This document shows, piece after piece, positions 33,210 to 42,056 of a stretch of DNA of 64,000 nt. The position numbers and the translations under genes were made by a program. Source of the DNA: Mycobacteriales bacterium (GTDB taxonomy: Bacteria; Actinomycetota; Actinomycetes; Mycobacteriales; Mycobacteriaceae); assembly GCA_018376445.1 (NCBI GenBank), contig JAHABL010000005.1, forward strand, positions 62,001-126,000. The letters are read 5' to 3'. The notes under the pieces are model-generated. The model saw only the letters and a program-made list of their open reading frames with translations, was not told where the DNA came from and searched no databases. The first letter of the stretch is position 1. Each line of letters opens with the position of its first letter.

Positions 33210-35738
33210 TTAGCGCCACAGCACCCCGCCGTCCTCGTCCGGGTTGTCCTCGTCCGGTTGGTGTGTCGTGGTGGTGGTGGGCGGCGCGAACGGGTTCTCC
33301 ACGCCCGGCAGTCCGGGGAAGGTCGGACGGGTGGCGGAGGTGCGCTTCGATTCGCTGGGCTCGTGGTGCTGCCGCTTCTTCTTCTTTTTGTCCTTCTCGG
33401 CAGTTTCGGATGGCGCGTAGTAATAGTTGTAGCCTGGTCGGCCGGCTTGGCCGTCAATGGCACCGGGGGCGGGGAAGTACTTGAACTGTTCGCCTTGCAG
33501 AGTGCCGTCCATGGTCGCTTTCCAGATGTCGGAGGGCAGTGTGGAACCCCAGACTGCTGCTCCCCCACTGGTTTCCAGGGCGGTGCCGTTCTGGGTGCCC
33601 ACCCACACGGCGGTGGAGGCCTGCGGGGTGTAGCCCACCATCCAGGCGTCACGGTTCTTGCCGGTGCTGCCTAGCTGCACGGTTCCGGTCTTGGCGGCGG
33701 AGGGGCGCCCTCCAGCTAGGCCGTGGCCGTTGGAGTAACTGGCGATGGGTTCCAGGGCGGAGGTGACGTTGTCGGCTACGACTTCCTTGACGCGTCGCTC
33801 GCCGGACTGCTGGTCGTGCTGGTAGACGGTGCGGCCTTCGCCACCGTTGGCGACGGCTTCCTTGACGAAGAACGGTTCGTGGTAGATGCCGCGGGCGGCG
33901 AAGGTGCCGTAGGCGGAGGCCATATCGAGGGGACGGACGGGGTAAGCACCCAGAGTGATGCCGCCTTCCACGTAGCCATCTTTATTTTGGAGGGTCTTGC
34001 CGTAGCCGGGGATTTCGCGGGGGATGCCGGCTTTGTAGGCCATGGCGCGTACGTCCCGTGGTCCGTTCTTGAGGTCCATCATGAGGCGGTAGTAGCTGGT
34101 GTTGAGCGACATGACGGTGGCGGAGGCGATGGTACAGGTTCCGCAGCTCATGCCCTCCGAGTTCTCGATGGTGATGTGTCCCATCTTGTAGGGGGCGGAG
34201 GAGTACATCTTGCTGAGCGGGATGTTTTGGTCCAGGCCGGCAGCCAGGGTGAATACCTTGAAGGAGGAGCCTGTCATTTGCGGGGAGTCGGCATAGTCGA
34301 AGTCGCCGGCTTGGGCGCCACCGTAGTAGGCCAATACTCCACCGGTTTGTGGGTCGATGGTGACGGCGGCTGCCCGCATTTGCTTGGGTTGGCTCTTCAG
34401 GGTGTCTTGTACGGCCTTGATGACGGCTTGTTGGGCATCGGGTGAGATGGTGGTGATGATGCGGAGGCCTTCGGAGGTGACGGTTTGTTCGTCGAAGCCG
34501 TGGTTGGCCAGTTCCCGCATGATTTGCGCCTTGAGGATCCCGTTGGGGCCAGAGAGGCGATTGTCGAGGGTGCGGTTCTTGTTTTCGGGGAGGGTCTTGG
34601 GGAAGTCCATCTTGGCGACTTCCTCGCGGGTGAGCCAGCCTTCCCGCAACATGCCGCGCACCACATATTTCCAGCGGTTTTCGGAGGCGACGGGGTTGAT
34701 GCGGGGGTCGAGGTTGGAGGGCTGTTGGATGAGCCCGGCCAGCATGGCGGACTGCGAGGGGGTGAGTTCGTGGACGGGCTTGCCGAAGTAGGTTTGGGCG
34801 GCGGTATCAACACCGTAGGCGCCGCGGCCGAAGTAGATGGTGTTGAGGTAGGCCGTCATGATGTCTTGCTTGGACCACTGGTTTGCCATCTTCATGGAGA
34901 TGACGAGTTCTTTGAACTTGCGCCAGTAGGAGCGTTCGTTGCCGACCAGTGCATTCTTGACGTACTGCTGGGTGATGGTGGAGCCGCCGCCGGTGTCGCT
35001 GCGGCCGGTGAGTTGGCCGAGGGCGGCGCGGCCGAAGCCGCTGAAGGAGAAGCCCTTGTTCGTCATGAACTCGCGGTCTTCGGCGGCCATGGTGGCGTGG
35101 CGGAGGTGTCCGGGGATCTGGGAGGCGTCGACTTCTCGCCGGTTTCCGGCTTCAGGGATGATGTTGCCGAGGACGGTTTTACCGTCGCTGGCGACGAGAG
35201 TGACGCGTTGTGCGGTAGGGATGTCTCCGGGGGCGGGGACCCGCACGAAGATGTACATGAGGACGAAGAAGATGACGCTGGCCACGATGGTGGTGAGGAG
35301 GAGCAGGGCGATCCATTTGAAGATGCCGGCGATGACGCTCTTCGGGGTGACCTTCTTCGGGGGGCGGGGGGCTTTGGGGCGGCGGGTTTTCTTTGGGGCG
35401 CCGTCGCGTGGGGGTTTGCCGCCGCGGCTGGCGGCGGTTGCCTGGCCGGCTGCCGAGCCACGGGAGGCGGTGCCGCGGGAGGCGGTGCCGCGGGAGGCGG
35501 GTGCGGGGCGAGTTCCCGCAGTGTGGAGGGCGTCGACGGAGATACGACGGGCACGCTGTTGCGAGCCTCCAGAGGTTTGACGGGCGGCTTGGCCAGCGCC
35601 TCGCTGCGGATGGGTATCGTGTGTGTTTCCGGCTTTGCGGCTCAAGTCCTTGGCAAGCAGGGAGGCTTTACCTTGTGTGGCAGCCCAGGTGTCGCCAACA
35701 CGATCCCCGAAGGTGCGGGGGGCGTCATGTCGTCCCAT
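33210..35738 (-). CDS. Class A penicillin-binding protein (PonA1-like)
   Basis: Bifunctional peptidoglycan synthase, 842 residues, anchored in the membrane. A basic, Ala/Arg-rich cytoplasmic N-terminus of about 130 residues is followed by one helix near 140-163. The GT51 glycosyltransferase domain has catalytic Glu in MAAEDREF near residue 218 and GGSTITQQYVKN. The transpeptidase domain has SSFK near 491, SLNTSYYRL as SxN and AAKTGTVQLG (KTG) near 681. The tail is rich in Pro, Lys and Glu. The ATG at 35738 has GAGAGGG nine bases upstream; an in-frame extension to 35843 adds residues without family support. Its place between rpsF and PadR/ino1 matches ponA1 of mycobacteria. Confidence 0.94.
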   Translation of the reverse strand: MGRHDAPRTFGDRVGDTWAATQGKASLLAKDLSRKAGNTHDTHPQRGAGQAARQTSGGSQQRARRISVDALHTAGTRPAPASRGTASRGTASRGSAAGQATAASRGGKPPRDGAPKKTRRPKAPRPPKKVTPKSVIAGIFKWIALLLLTTIVASVIFFVLMYIFVRVPAPGDIPTAQRVTLVASDGKTVLGNIIPEAGNRREVDASQIPGHLRHATMAAEDREFMTNKGFSFSGFGRAALGQLTGRSDTGGGSTITQQYVKNALVGNERSYWRKFKELVISMKMANQWSKQDIMTAYLNTIYFGRGAYGVDTAAQTYFGKPVHELTPSQSAMLAGLIQQPSNLDPRINPVASENRWKYVVRGMLREGWLTREEVAKMDFPKTLPENKNRTLDNRLSGPNGILKAQIMRELANHGFDEQTVTSEGLRIITTISPDAQQAVIKAVQDTLKSQPKQMRAAAVTIDPQTGGVLAYYGGAQAGDFDYADSPQMTGSSFKVFTLAAGLDQNIPLSKMYSSAPYKMGHITIENSEGMSCGTCTIASATVMSLNTSYYRLMMDLKNGPRDVRAMAYKAGIPREIPGYGKTLQNKDGYVEGGITLGAYPVRPLDMASAYGTFAARGIYHEPFFVKEAVANGGEGRTVYQHDQQSGERRVKEVVADNVTSALEPIASYSNGHGLAGGRPSAAKTGTVQLGSTGKNRDAWMVGYTPQASTAVWVGTQNGTALETSGGAAVWGSTLPSDIWKATMDGTLQGEQFKYFPAPGAIDGQAGRPGYNYYYAPSETAEKDKKKKKRQHHEPSESKRTSATRPTFPGLPGVENPFAPPTTTTTHQPDEDNPDEDGGVLWR

Positions 35739-35849
35739 GCGGTGTGCCCTCTCTTGCGGCGAAAGTTGTACAACATCCCATCTTATAGGCACTTTCCATT
35801 CTGGACGACTATCTCCACCTGCATACTCGATGACGATTCCCACGTGGGA

Positions 35850-35936
35850 GGTGCGGTGGGAGGGGTCTGCGAGGGCTGTTGTTGGTGCGGTGGGAGGGAT
35901 TGTCGGAGGCTGTTGTTGATGCGATGTGAGGGGTTG
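35850..35936. repeat. 34-bp tandem repeat, about 2.5 copies
   Basis: Unit 1 (35850-35883) and unit 2 (35884-35917) share GGTGCGGTGGGAGGG at the start and GGCTGTTGTT at the end, with a few differences in the middle. A partial third unit begins at 35918 (GATGCGATGTGAGGG). The array lies about 110 bases upstream of the PBP1A start. Confidence 0.75.
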
Positions 35937-36075
35937 AGGAAGGCCTTGTGGGGGTGACGGCGTCGGGCTCGCATGAGGCCGATGACTGCTGTGGTGGGTT
36001 AGAGCGGCGGGTGTGCACGGGGTTAGGTCGGCGGGTGCGCATCGCGGAAAACATCGCCGAAGTCATTGTCGAGGA

Positions 36076-36092
36076 TATATCGGCTCGATATA
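36076..36092. promoter_or_regulatory. Probable PadR operator
   Basis: TATATCG (36076-36082) and CGATATA (36086-36092) are perfect complements around GCT, 115 bases before the PadR start. PadR proteins bind AT-rich palindromes of this kind and often repress themselves. Confidence 0.55.
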
Positions 36093-36207
36093 GTGGATGT
36101 TAGCTTTGGGGTTATTTTTCCCGCTCCTGATAGTGTTCTGGCTAGCACCAACCGCGTCGCCCCCAGCGGCGCCGTCACCGCGCACAACCTGTGGAAAGGA
36201 GAACACA

Positions 36208-36762
36208 GTGCTCGACATTGCAGTACTTGGCCTCCTCGACATTGAGCCCATGCACGGCTACCAGATCCGCAAAGTGCTCACCGAAATGTCGGGCACCGTC
36301 CGCGGTTTCTCCTATGGTTCGCTCTACCCAGTACTGAACAGGCTCGAGACAAATGGCCTTATTGAGTCTCCTCTGGAAGACTCTGTCGTTACTCTGACGC
36401 GCCGAAAGGCGAAGAAGGTGTATCGGCTCACAGAGATCGGCCGCCAATATTTTCTCGAGCTACTCAGCGACATCCCTCCCACTAGTTTTAGCGATGAAGA
36501 CTTCGGCATGCGCCTAGCCTTCTTCGACAAAACTCCCGCAACGGCACGCCGCCGCCTGCTGGAAGGGCGCCGCCGCCTTCTCGAAGAACGACGCGACCAC
36601 CTCCTCAGCGTGATACACGGCAGGGTCACTCCACCCATCAACCCCACCAACCCACTGTCCCCGTACAGCCAGGGGTTGAACGAGCTGGCCCTCGAATCCG
36701 CCCAACGCGAGATCTCCTGGGTCAACTCACTTATCCAAGCGGAAGACGAAGACGGCGCCTAG
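36208..36762 (+). CDS. PadR-family transcriptional regulator
   Basis: A 184-residue regulator. The N-terminal winged helix has the PadR sequence VLDIAVLGLLDIEPMHGYQIRKVL, then SYGSLYPVLNRLETNGLIE. The C-terminal part (ARRRLLEGRRRLLEERRDHLL) is a helical Vir-type dimerisation region. The GTG at 36208 is supported by AAAGGAG seven bases upstream; the frame is open to 36097 without a start site. It lies next to ino1 as Rv0047c lies next to Rv0046c, so control of inositol synthesis or of the neighbouring PBP gene is possible but unproved. Confidence 0.92.
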   Translation: MLDIAVLGLLDIEPMHGYQIRKVLTEMSGTVRGFSYGSLYPVLNRLETNGLIESPLEDSVVTLTRRKAKKVYRLTEIGRQYFLELLSDIPPTSFSDEDFGMRLAFFDKTPATARRRLLEGRRRLLEERRDHLLSVIHGRVTPPINPTNPLSPYSQGLNELALESAQREISWVNSLIQAEDEDGA

Positions 36763-36933
36763 CGTTACCACTGCTGCAATGCCCGGCACACCCCGCCGCG
36801 TGCTCCCCGGTACCCCTGCTGCCCACCACTGCGGCAGCACCCGGTTCCCCGGGCACCGTCACCACTCCTCCACTTGGGTTCTATCCACCGTGAAGAGGGG
36901 TAGCACCCGCTCCCCCACCGCAAGGAGTAAATA

Positions 36934-38082
36934 GTGACTGACAATAAGATTCGCGTTGCCATCGTCGGTGTTGGCAACTGTGCATCGTCTCTGGTGCAAG
37001 GCGTTGAGTTCTACAAGGACGCCAAGCCCACCGACCGCGTGCCCGGCCTCATGCACGTCGTCTTCGGCAAGTACCACATCAACGACATCGAGTGGTCCGC
37101 CGCCTTCGACATTGACAAGGACAAGGTTGGTCTCGACCTGGCCGACGCCATCTGGGCAGGCCAGAACTGCACTATCAAGTTCTCTGACGTTCCCGAAACC
37201 GGCGTGAAAGTCCAGCGCGGCCACACCTACGACGGCTTCGGCAAGTACTACCGCACCGTCACCGAGGAATCCCCCGAAGAACCCGTCGACGTCGTGCAGG
37301 TCCTCAAGGACACCAAGACCGACGTCCTCATCTCCTACCTACCGGTGGGCTCCGAGGAAGCCGACAAGTTCTACGCCCAGTGCTGCATCGACGCCAATGT
37401 GGCGTTCGTCAACGCACTGCCCGTGTTTATCGCCTCCGACCCCGAGTGGGCCAAGAAGTTCACTGACGCTGGCGTTCCCATCGTCGGTGACGACATCAAG
37501 TCCCAGGTGGGCGCTACCATCACCCACCGCGTCATCGCTCGCCTCTTCGAAGAGCGCGGCGTGCGCCTGGACCGCACCTCGCAGCTGAACGTGGGCGGCA
37601 ACATGGACTTCATGAACATGCTGGAACGCGACCGCCTGGAGTCCAAGAAGGTCTCCAAGACCCGCGCCGTCACCTCCATCGTCCCCCACGAGATGGCGGA
37701 CCGCGACGTTCACATTGGCCCCTCCGACCACGTGGCCTGGCTGGATGACCGCAAGTGGGCGTACGTCCGCTGCGAAGGCACCACCTTTGGTGAGGTTCCG
37801 CTGAACCTCGAATACAAGCTGGAAGTGTGGGACTCCCCGAACTCCGCCGGCATCATCATCGACGCCCTGCGTGCCGCCAAGATCGCCAAGGATCGCGGCA
37901 TTGGTGGCCCCGTGTGGGCTCCTGCCTCCTACTTCATGAAGTCTCCCCCGCGCCAGCTGCCGGACGACCGCGCCCGCCGCGCCGTCGAGGACTTCATCGA
38001 GAAGGGCGAAGAATGGCCTACCGACCTCACTGAGGCTTCCGTGTGGCGCGCCGGCGAAGATCCGCTGGAGTGGAAGGCATAA
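36934..38082 (+). CDS. ino1: Inositol-3-phosphate synthase
   Basis: NAD-dependent enzyme that converts glucose 6-phosphate to myo-inositol 1-phosphate (1L-myo-inositol 3-phosphate), the first step toward phosphatidylinositol, mannosides and mycothiol. NAD-binding loop [16 protein letters not shown] near residues 8-23. Conserved core: [44 protein letters not shown] and [12 protein letters not shown]. 382 residues, the short actinobacterial form. GTG start with AAGGAG six bases upstream. A very strong terminator follows. Confidence 0.97.
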   Translation: MTDNKIRVAIVGVGNCASSLVQGVEFYKDAKPTDRVPGLMHVVFGKYHINDIEWSAAFDIDKDKVGLDLADAIWAGQNCTIKFSDVPETGVKVQRGHTYDGFGKYYRTVTEESPEEPVDVVQVLKDTKTDVLISYLPVGSEEADKFYAQCCIDANVAFVNALPVFIASDPEWAKKFTDAGVPIVGDDIKSQVGATITHRVIARLFEERGVRLDRTSQLNVGGNMDFMNMLERDRLESKKVSKTRAVTSIVPHEMADRDVHIGPSDHVAWLDDRKWAYVRCEGTTFGEVPLNLEYKLEVWDSPNSAGIIIDALRAAKIAKDRGIGGPVWAPASYFMKSPPRQLPDDRARRAVEDFIEKGEEWPTDLTEASVWRAGEDPLEWKA

Positions 38083-38175
38083 CCACCAGCTGTCTGCACA
38101 CCAAGCAGCAGCTTATGAAGCCTTCTCCTAGCGGGTAACGCAATCCGTTTCCACACATAACGGAAGAAGTCACAC

Positions 38176-38212
38176 ACAGTGGCGGGTGAGAGATTCTCTC
38201 ACCCGCCACTGT
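38176..38212 (+). terminator. Strong terminator of ino1
   Basis: A 17-base perfect stem (38176-38192 with 38196-38212) closed by a three-base loop, followed by TCTTTATG. Confidence 0.85.
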
Positions 38213-38216
38213 TCTT

Positions 38217-38259
38217 TATGCCAGGTCTGTCAATGCCTCTATGCCAGGCCCGTAAATGC
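38217..38259. repeat. 20-bp imperfect direct repeat
   Basis: TATGCCAGG...AATGC at 38217-38236 and again at 38240-38259 with three differences, between two hairpins. Confidence 0.6.
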
Positions 38260-38260
38260 A

Positions 38261-38293
38261 AGAAACGACCTCCAAAATGCGGAGGTCGTTTCT
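38261..38293. terminator. Second hairpin downstream of ino1
   Basis: AGAAACGACCTCC (38261-38273) pairs perfectly with 38281-38293 around a seven-base loop. It probably serves the minus-strand genes that converge on ino1. Confidence 0.6.
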
Positions 38294-38318
38294 GCGGGAG
38301 TAGCTTGCGTGCAACTAC

Positions 38319-38603
38319 TTACTTATGTGATTGATACTGTAGCGCATGTGCTTTACACGCGCACCTTTTTCTCAGATTTCTGAATCGATCTAGACTCTGT
38401 CGTCTATTCGACTTGCGCCACGAAAATCCAACTTTTTTACCACCCGGAATAGTAAAACCCGCGATTCCCACCTTAGGCCTAGCACGCTGAAAAAGCGCGT
38501 CACCTGCGTTAATATCCCGGAAAGCAGTTAGTGAACCTTTCCATACAGGCGCGATTGCCACATATTGCCGGTATTTTTTACCAGTGATTGTGACGCCTGT
38601 CAT
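38319..38603 (-). CDS. Small hypothetical protein
   Basis: A possible 94-residue basic protein (start MTGVTITGKKYRQYVAIAP). I do not recognise a domain. A G-rich ribosome-binding site (GGGGG) lies just before the ATG but inside a palindrome (38605-38622) that could hide it. It follows the frameshifted CAP-domain gene by 28 bases on the same strand, and a hairpin lies downstream. It may be a real small gene, or a remnant of a longer C-terminal region of the broken gene. Confidence 0.35.
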   Translation of the reverse strand: MTGVTITGKKYRQYVAIAPVWKGSLTAFRDINAGDALFQRARPKVGIAGFTIPGGKKVGFSWRKSNRRQSLDRFRNLRKRCACKAHALQYQSHK

Positions 38604-38604
38604 A

Positions 38605-38622
38605 TTTACCCCCAGGGGTAAA
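38605..38622 (-). promoter_or_regulatory. Palindrome covering the ribosome-binding site of the small gene
   Basis: TTTACCCC (38605-38612) and GGGGTAAA (38615-38622) are perfect complements with a two-base centre. In RNA this would pair the G-rich ribosome-binding site directly before the ATG at 38603. Confidence 0.45.
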
Positions 38623-38631
38623 CGAGAGAAT

Positions 38632-39703
38632 TCATATACCCCCCCGTTCGGGGGTGATACTGTTTTCTTTTAGGTATTCTTCAAGGAAAACATGAAGAGT
38701 ATTAGCAAGCATCTGCTCCTCCGAACCACGACCCACCGTCACCGGAATACCGTGATACGAATACGCCGCCTGCAGTGCAGCAACACGCCACGGCGCCAAC
38801 ACTTGGTTCTCAACACCCTTGAAAAACAGCTGGCCACTATTCTGCTTGGAGTCAACACCCGCCACGCCACTCTCAGAATTACTCTTCGGAGACCCCGACC
38901 CCTCCACCTTCGCGGCGCGGCGACCTAAGTCCCACTTCTCGTAACTCGCCCAGCGATCCCCCCACCGACAAGAACCTACTGCACACCACAAACACACAAT
39001 ACTGGCGGCCCAGCCCAGCCAACTCACCCCCGGATACCCCCACCTCAGTAGACGTGGAGTCGTAGAGGATCTCCCCAACGACACCCCATCCCGGGCATCC
39101 TCAGCATTCGCAAAGCGGGGAGCATCCACCACAAAAGTCCAGTAGCACTTCTCCCGATGACCCAAAAGCGCCAGCCCGTGATCCCGCTTCGCACACGTAT
39201 TGGTAATACGGTTAATCCACGAGTACAGCGCGTACCGGGACACCGCGAAACGCGGCGTGATCCTTGATCGCCGCGGCAACAACATCCGCAATGTCCTGCG
39301 CCTGATGGTTAAACACCACAGGGTGCAACCCCACCCGAGCACGCCGCTGATTCAGCGCCTCGATCCGAGGCACACGCGCCGGCAGGTTATGCTTCGCCAC
39401 ATCCTGCACGTCGGACACGTCCACACCCTGGTAGACGTCTTGCCGCTCACGCAGCTCCGCAATAGTGCGGCGCAGTTGCGCGGGAGAGGACAGATAGCGG
39501 TCCACCCCAGCAACGTCAAGCTCACCCTTATCTTCGCCGGGAGATTCCTCCGGTGACGGCGAGGTGGGCGGCACCGGCGGATCCTGCGGCTCATTCACCA
39601 CAGAAAAGGGCACATCCGGTACCGGCGCAGCCTGGGATGGTACGGCTGCCAGCCCCATTAACAGACCCGCCCCGAGAGCGAGGGACGACATACCCGCCGT
39701 CAC
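38632..39703 (-). pseudogene. Secreted CAP/SCP-domain protein, frameshifted
   Basis: The first part (39703 leftward) encodes a signal peptide (MSSLALGAGLLMGLAAVPSQA), a Pro/Glu-rich linker and the start of a CAP domain (ALNQRRARVGLHPVVFNHQAQDI). It stops at 39212. The overlapping next frame continues the domain (WINRITNTCAKRDHGLALLGHREKCYWTFVVDA), then a hydrophobic stretch (LLRWGYPGVSWLGWAASIVCLW) and a charged C-terminal part ending at 38632. Removing one base near 39225-39250 (for example in a CCC run) joins them. At the 5' end, an ATG at 39750 with a good GAAGGAGA site is out of frame and needs one more base. So either a decayed gene, sequencing errors, or frameshift control. CAP function unknown. 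Confidence 0.7.
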
Positions 39704-39796
39704 CTTCCGTAAAGAAACGCGGGCGGGGATACAGGCAGTGAGGGTGTCATCGTGTCTCCTTCGCTTACTCGGGGCTGCGCTGCACGAGCGGAAAAT

Positions 39797-41560
39797 TTAC
39801 TTATTAAACAAACTGAACTGCGAGGGTCGCTTCGGAATGTTACGGAGGTTAGAGCGAGCCATCGACATAACCTCGCCAAAACCACCATTAAGCACCTGCT
39901 TCGACATGGCGGTGGCGAAGCCTTGCATCTGCTCCAAGGTGATCTTCGGCGGCATAGACAGTGCGTTCGGATCCGTCACCACATCAATAACGCAGGGGCC
40001 CGGGCGCTCCATCTCCGCAGCAAATACGCTCTCCAGCTGGGTCGGATCCTCCACCCGCACAGAGTGGATACCAAGCGCCTCGCCCACAGCGGCGTAGTTC
40101 ACGGACTCAGAATCGGTGGCAAAGTCCGGCAGACCAGCCACCAGCATCTCCAGCTTCACCATGCCCAGGGAGGAGTTGTTAAAGACAACCACCTTCACCG
40201 GCAAATTGTAGTTCTTGATGGTGATGAGGTCACCCATCAGCATGGACAGGCCACCGTCACCACACATAGCAATAACCGGACGATCGGGGCGGTACGTACC
40301 CACCCCAATCGCATGCGGCAGCGCATTCGCCATCGACCCGTGCAGGAAGGAGCCGATAACGCGACGCTTCCCATTGGGGGTGAGGTAGCGGGCAGCCCAC
40401 ACGTTGCACATGCCGGTATCGACAGTGAAGACGGCGTCCTCAGGAGCGGCCTCATCCAGCTTCACCGCAGCATACTCGGGGTGAATAGGCTTCGCCTTGG
40501 TGACATCGCGAGTGTAGGCACCCACCACCTTGCTCATGCGGTGCTCCTGGCGCTTCAGCATATCGTCCAGGAAACTCCGATCGGTCTTGTTCTTGACCAG
40601 CGGGTTGAGCAGCTTAAGGGTTTCGCCGACGTCACCGTGCACGGCAATGTCCAGGCGAGTGCGGCGGCCCAGGCGGGCGGCGTCGATCTCAATCTGGGCG
40701 GTCCTCACATTGGCGGGCAGGAACTGCTGGTAGGGGAAGTCGGTACCGACAAGAATCAGCAGGTCGGCGTCCTCCATAGCATCCTGGCAGGCACCATAGC
40801 CGAGCAGGCCGGACATGCCCACGTCATAAGGGTTATCCCACTGGATAACTTCCTTGCCGCGCAGCGAGTGGCCCACCGGGGCCTTCGCCAGCTCAGCGAG
40901 CTCTATCACGGCATCGTGAGCGCCCCGGGCACCAGCACCCACAAAGAGGGTGACCTTGCGGGCATTGTTGATAGCATCGGCCAGGGCCTGCACATCCTCG
41001 ATGGCGGGCACAATGTGGGCCGGCTTAGGGCTAGTGATAGTGTCGGGCAGGTTACCTTCCACCTCCGCATCGGCGACGTCGCCGGGGAGGGTCAGCACGG
41101 CAACACCCGGGCCGGAGAGGGCCTGCTGGATGGCGGAGCGAGTAACGCGCGGCACCTGGGCGCTAGTCGACAGCATTTCGGAGAACACGGAGCACTCGTC
41201 AAAGATGCGATCCGGGTGGGTCTCCTGGAAGAAGCTGGTTCCGATCTGGGAGGAGGGGATGTGAGAGGCAATGGCCAGCACCGGCAGGTGGGAGCGGTTA
41301 GCATCGAAGAGACCGTTGATGAGGTGCAGGTTGCCCGGGCCACAGGAGCCGGCGCAGACAGCCAGCTTGCCGGTAACTTCTGCTTCGGCAGCGGCGGCGA
41401 AGGCGGCGGTTTCTTCGTGGCGGACGTGAATCCAGCTGATCTGCTTGGAACGTCGAACAGCATCGACGACGGGGTTGAGGGAGTCACCTACGATGCCGTA
41501 GATGTGGCGGACGCCGGCTTCTTCGAGCTGGTGCACCAGATGTTCTGCAACTGTAGCCAT
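39797..41560 (-). CDS. poxB: Pyruvate dehydrogenase (quinone) / pyruvate oxidase
   Basis: Thiamine-diphosphate and FAD enzyme that converts pyruvate to acetate and CO2, passing electrons to menaquinone at the membrane. The ThDP-activating Glu is in HVRHEETAAFAAAAEAE near residue 48. The ThDP/Mg site is GDGGLSMLMGDLITIKNYN near 437, with NNSSLGMVK following. The FAD domain is in the middle. The C-terminal part is the lipid-binding region in E. coli PoxB. 587 residues, close to E. coli PoxB and C. glutamicum Pqo. The ATG at 41560 gives the family start MATVAEHLV; longer forms run into DNA without a start site. Monocistronic. Confidence 0.94.
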   Translation of the reverse strand: MATVAEHLVHQLEEAGVRHIYGIVGDSLNPVVDAVRRSKQISWIHVRHEETAAFAAAAEAEVTGKLAVCAGSCGPGNLHLINGLFDANRSHLPVLAIASHIPSSQIGTSFFQETHPDRIFDECSVFSEMLSTSAQVPRVTRSAIQQALSGPGVAVLTLPGDVADAEVEGNLPDTITSPKPAHIVPAIEDVQALADAINNARKVTLFVGAGARGAHDAVIELAELAKAPVGHSLRGKEVIQWDNPYDVGMSGLLGYGACQDAMEDADLLILVGTDFPYQQFLPANVRTAQIEIDAARLGRRTRLDIAVHGDVGETLKLLNPLVKNKTDRSFLDDMLKRQEHRMSKVVGAYTRDVTKAKPIHPEYAAVKLDEAAPEDAVFTVDTGMCNVWAARYLTPNGKRRVIGSFLHGSMANALPHAIGVGTYRPDRPVIAMCGDGGLSMLMGDLITIKNYNLPVKVVVFNNSSLGMVKLEMLVAGLPDFATDSESVNYAAVGEALGIHSVRVEDPTQLESVFAAEMERPGPCVIDVVTDPNALSMPPKITLEQMQGFATAMSKQVLNGGFGEVMSMARSNLRNIPKRPSQFSLFNK

Positions 41561-41752
41561 TGTTCTTCTTTCTGTACCTCGGCGAGGGCCGGTGAGCGGG
41601 CGGAGGCGTTCTGTGTTGTGCGTGCCGTCGACTGTGCGGGGTGTGCACAGGGGCGGCATGTACTCTTCTCAACCGAAACCCGTCGCGGAAATATTCCCCA
41701 TCCACACCCCGCCGGCGCCCCACCGTGGTATATGGCAACCGGGTGACGGCAC

Positions 41753-41784
41753 AACAAAGGGGGCGCGGCAACTACCACGCCCCC
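41753..41784 (-). terminator. Terminator of the sugar ABC operon
   Basis: Minus strand: GGGGGCGTGG and CCGCGCCCCC (41775-41784 and 41759-41768) pair with one mismatch and are followed by TTTGTTGT. Confidence 0.65.
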
Positions 41785-41806
41785 ATCACAACAGGTCAGT
41801 TCACTA

Positions 41807-42046
41807 TTAGTTCACTTTTCGGTACCAGATTGCCAAGGCGATAAGCACCACCGCGGCAACAAGAAAAATGATCGCAGCGGTCGCCAACGCCGACCCTGTC
41901 CCCTGCACTAGCGCCATCACCAGGGTGAGCAGTGCCAGAATGGTGATAGTGCCGACAATGCCCATCGCCAGTTCCAGCCGCTGCATGATGCCGCGCTGCC
42001 GGCGCCCAGGATCGGAAACACGCCCCCGACGCGAGAAGTCCGCCAT
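41807..42046 (-). CDS. Small two-helix membrane protein of the sugar ABC operon
   Basis: A 79-residue protein with a basic N-terminus (DFSRRGRVSDPGRRQRG) and two hydrophobic helices (LAMGIVGTITILALLTLVMAL and TAAIIFLVAAVVLIALAIWY). The ATG at 42046 has AGGAGG six bases upstream and lies 10 bases after the permease stop, so it belongs to the operon. C. glutamicum tus (trehalose uptake) operons also contain a small integral membrane protein, though at another position. A helper role for the importer is an inference. Confidence 0.75.
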   Translation of the reverse strand: MADFSRRGRVSDPGRRQRGIMQRLELAMGIVGTITILALLTLVMALVQGTGSALATAAIIFLVAAVVLIALAIWYRKVN

Positions 42047-42056
42047 ACTGATCCTC

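Larger units (their letters stand above)
35739..36207. other. Divergent intergenic region (PBP1A / PadR)
   Basis: 469 bases with no supported gene. It holds the 34-base tandem repeats (35850 onward), the PadR-like palindrome at 36076-36092 and an open stretch before the PadR gene without start signals. Short ORFs here are Pro/Ser/Thr-rich by composition and lack ribosome-binding sites. Confidence 0.5.

Noticed and set aside
34485..35957. Very long plus-strand ORF (490 codons) opposite the PBP1A gene
   Set aside because: It is the antisense of a clear penicillin-binding protein; its residues (Gly/Val/Asp-rich) mirror GC-rich codon positions, with no start site or family motif. The same holds for other long antisense ORFs, for example opposite the exporter, poxB and the two flavoprotein genes.
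35809..36066. Minus-strand Pro/Ser/Thr-rich ORF upstream of PBP1A
   Set aside because: It reads through the 34-base tandem repeats, has no ribosome-binding site and no recognisable features, so it is treated as untranslated upstream DNA.
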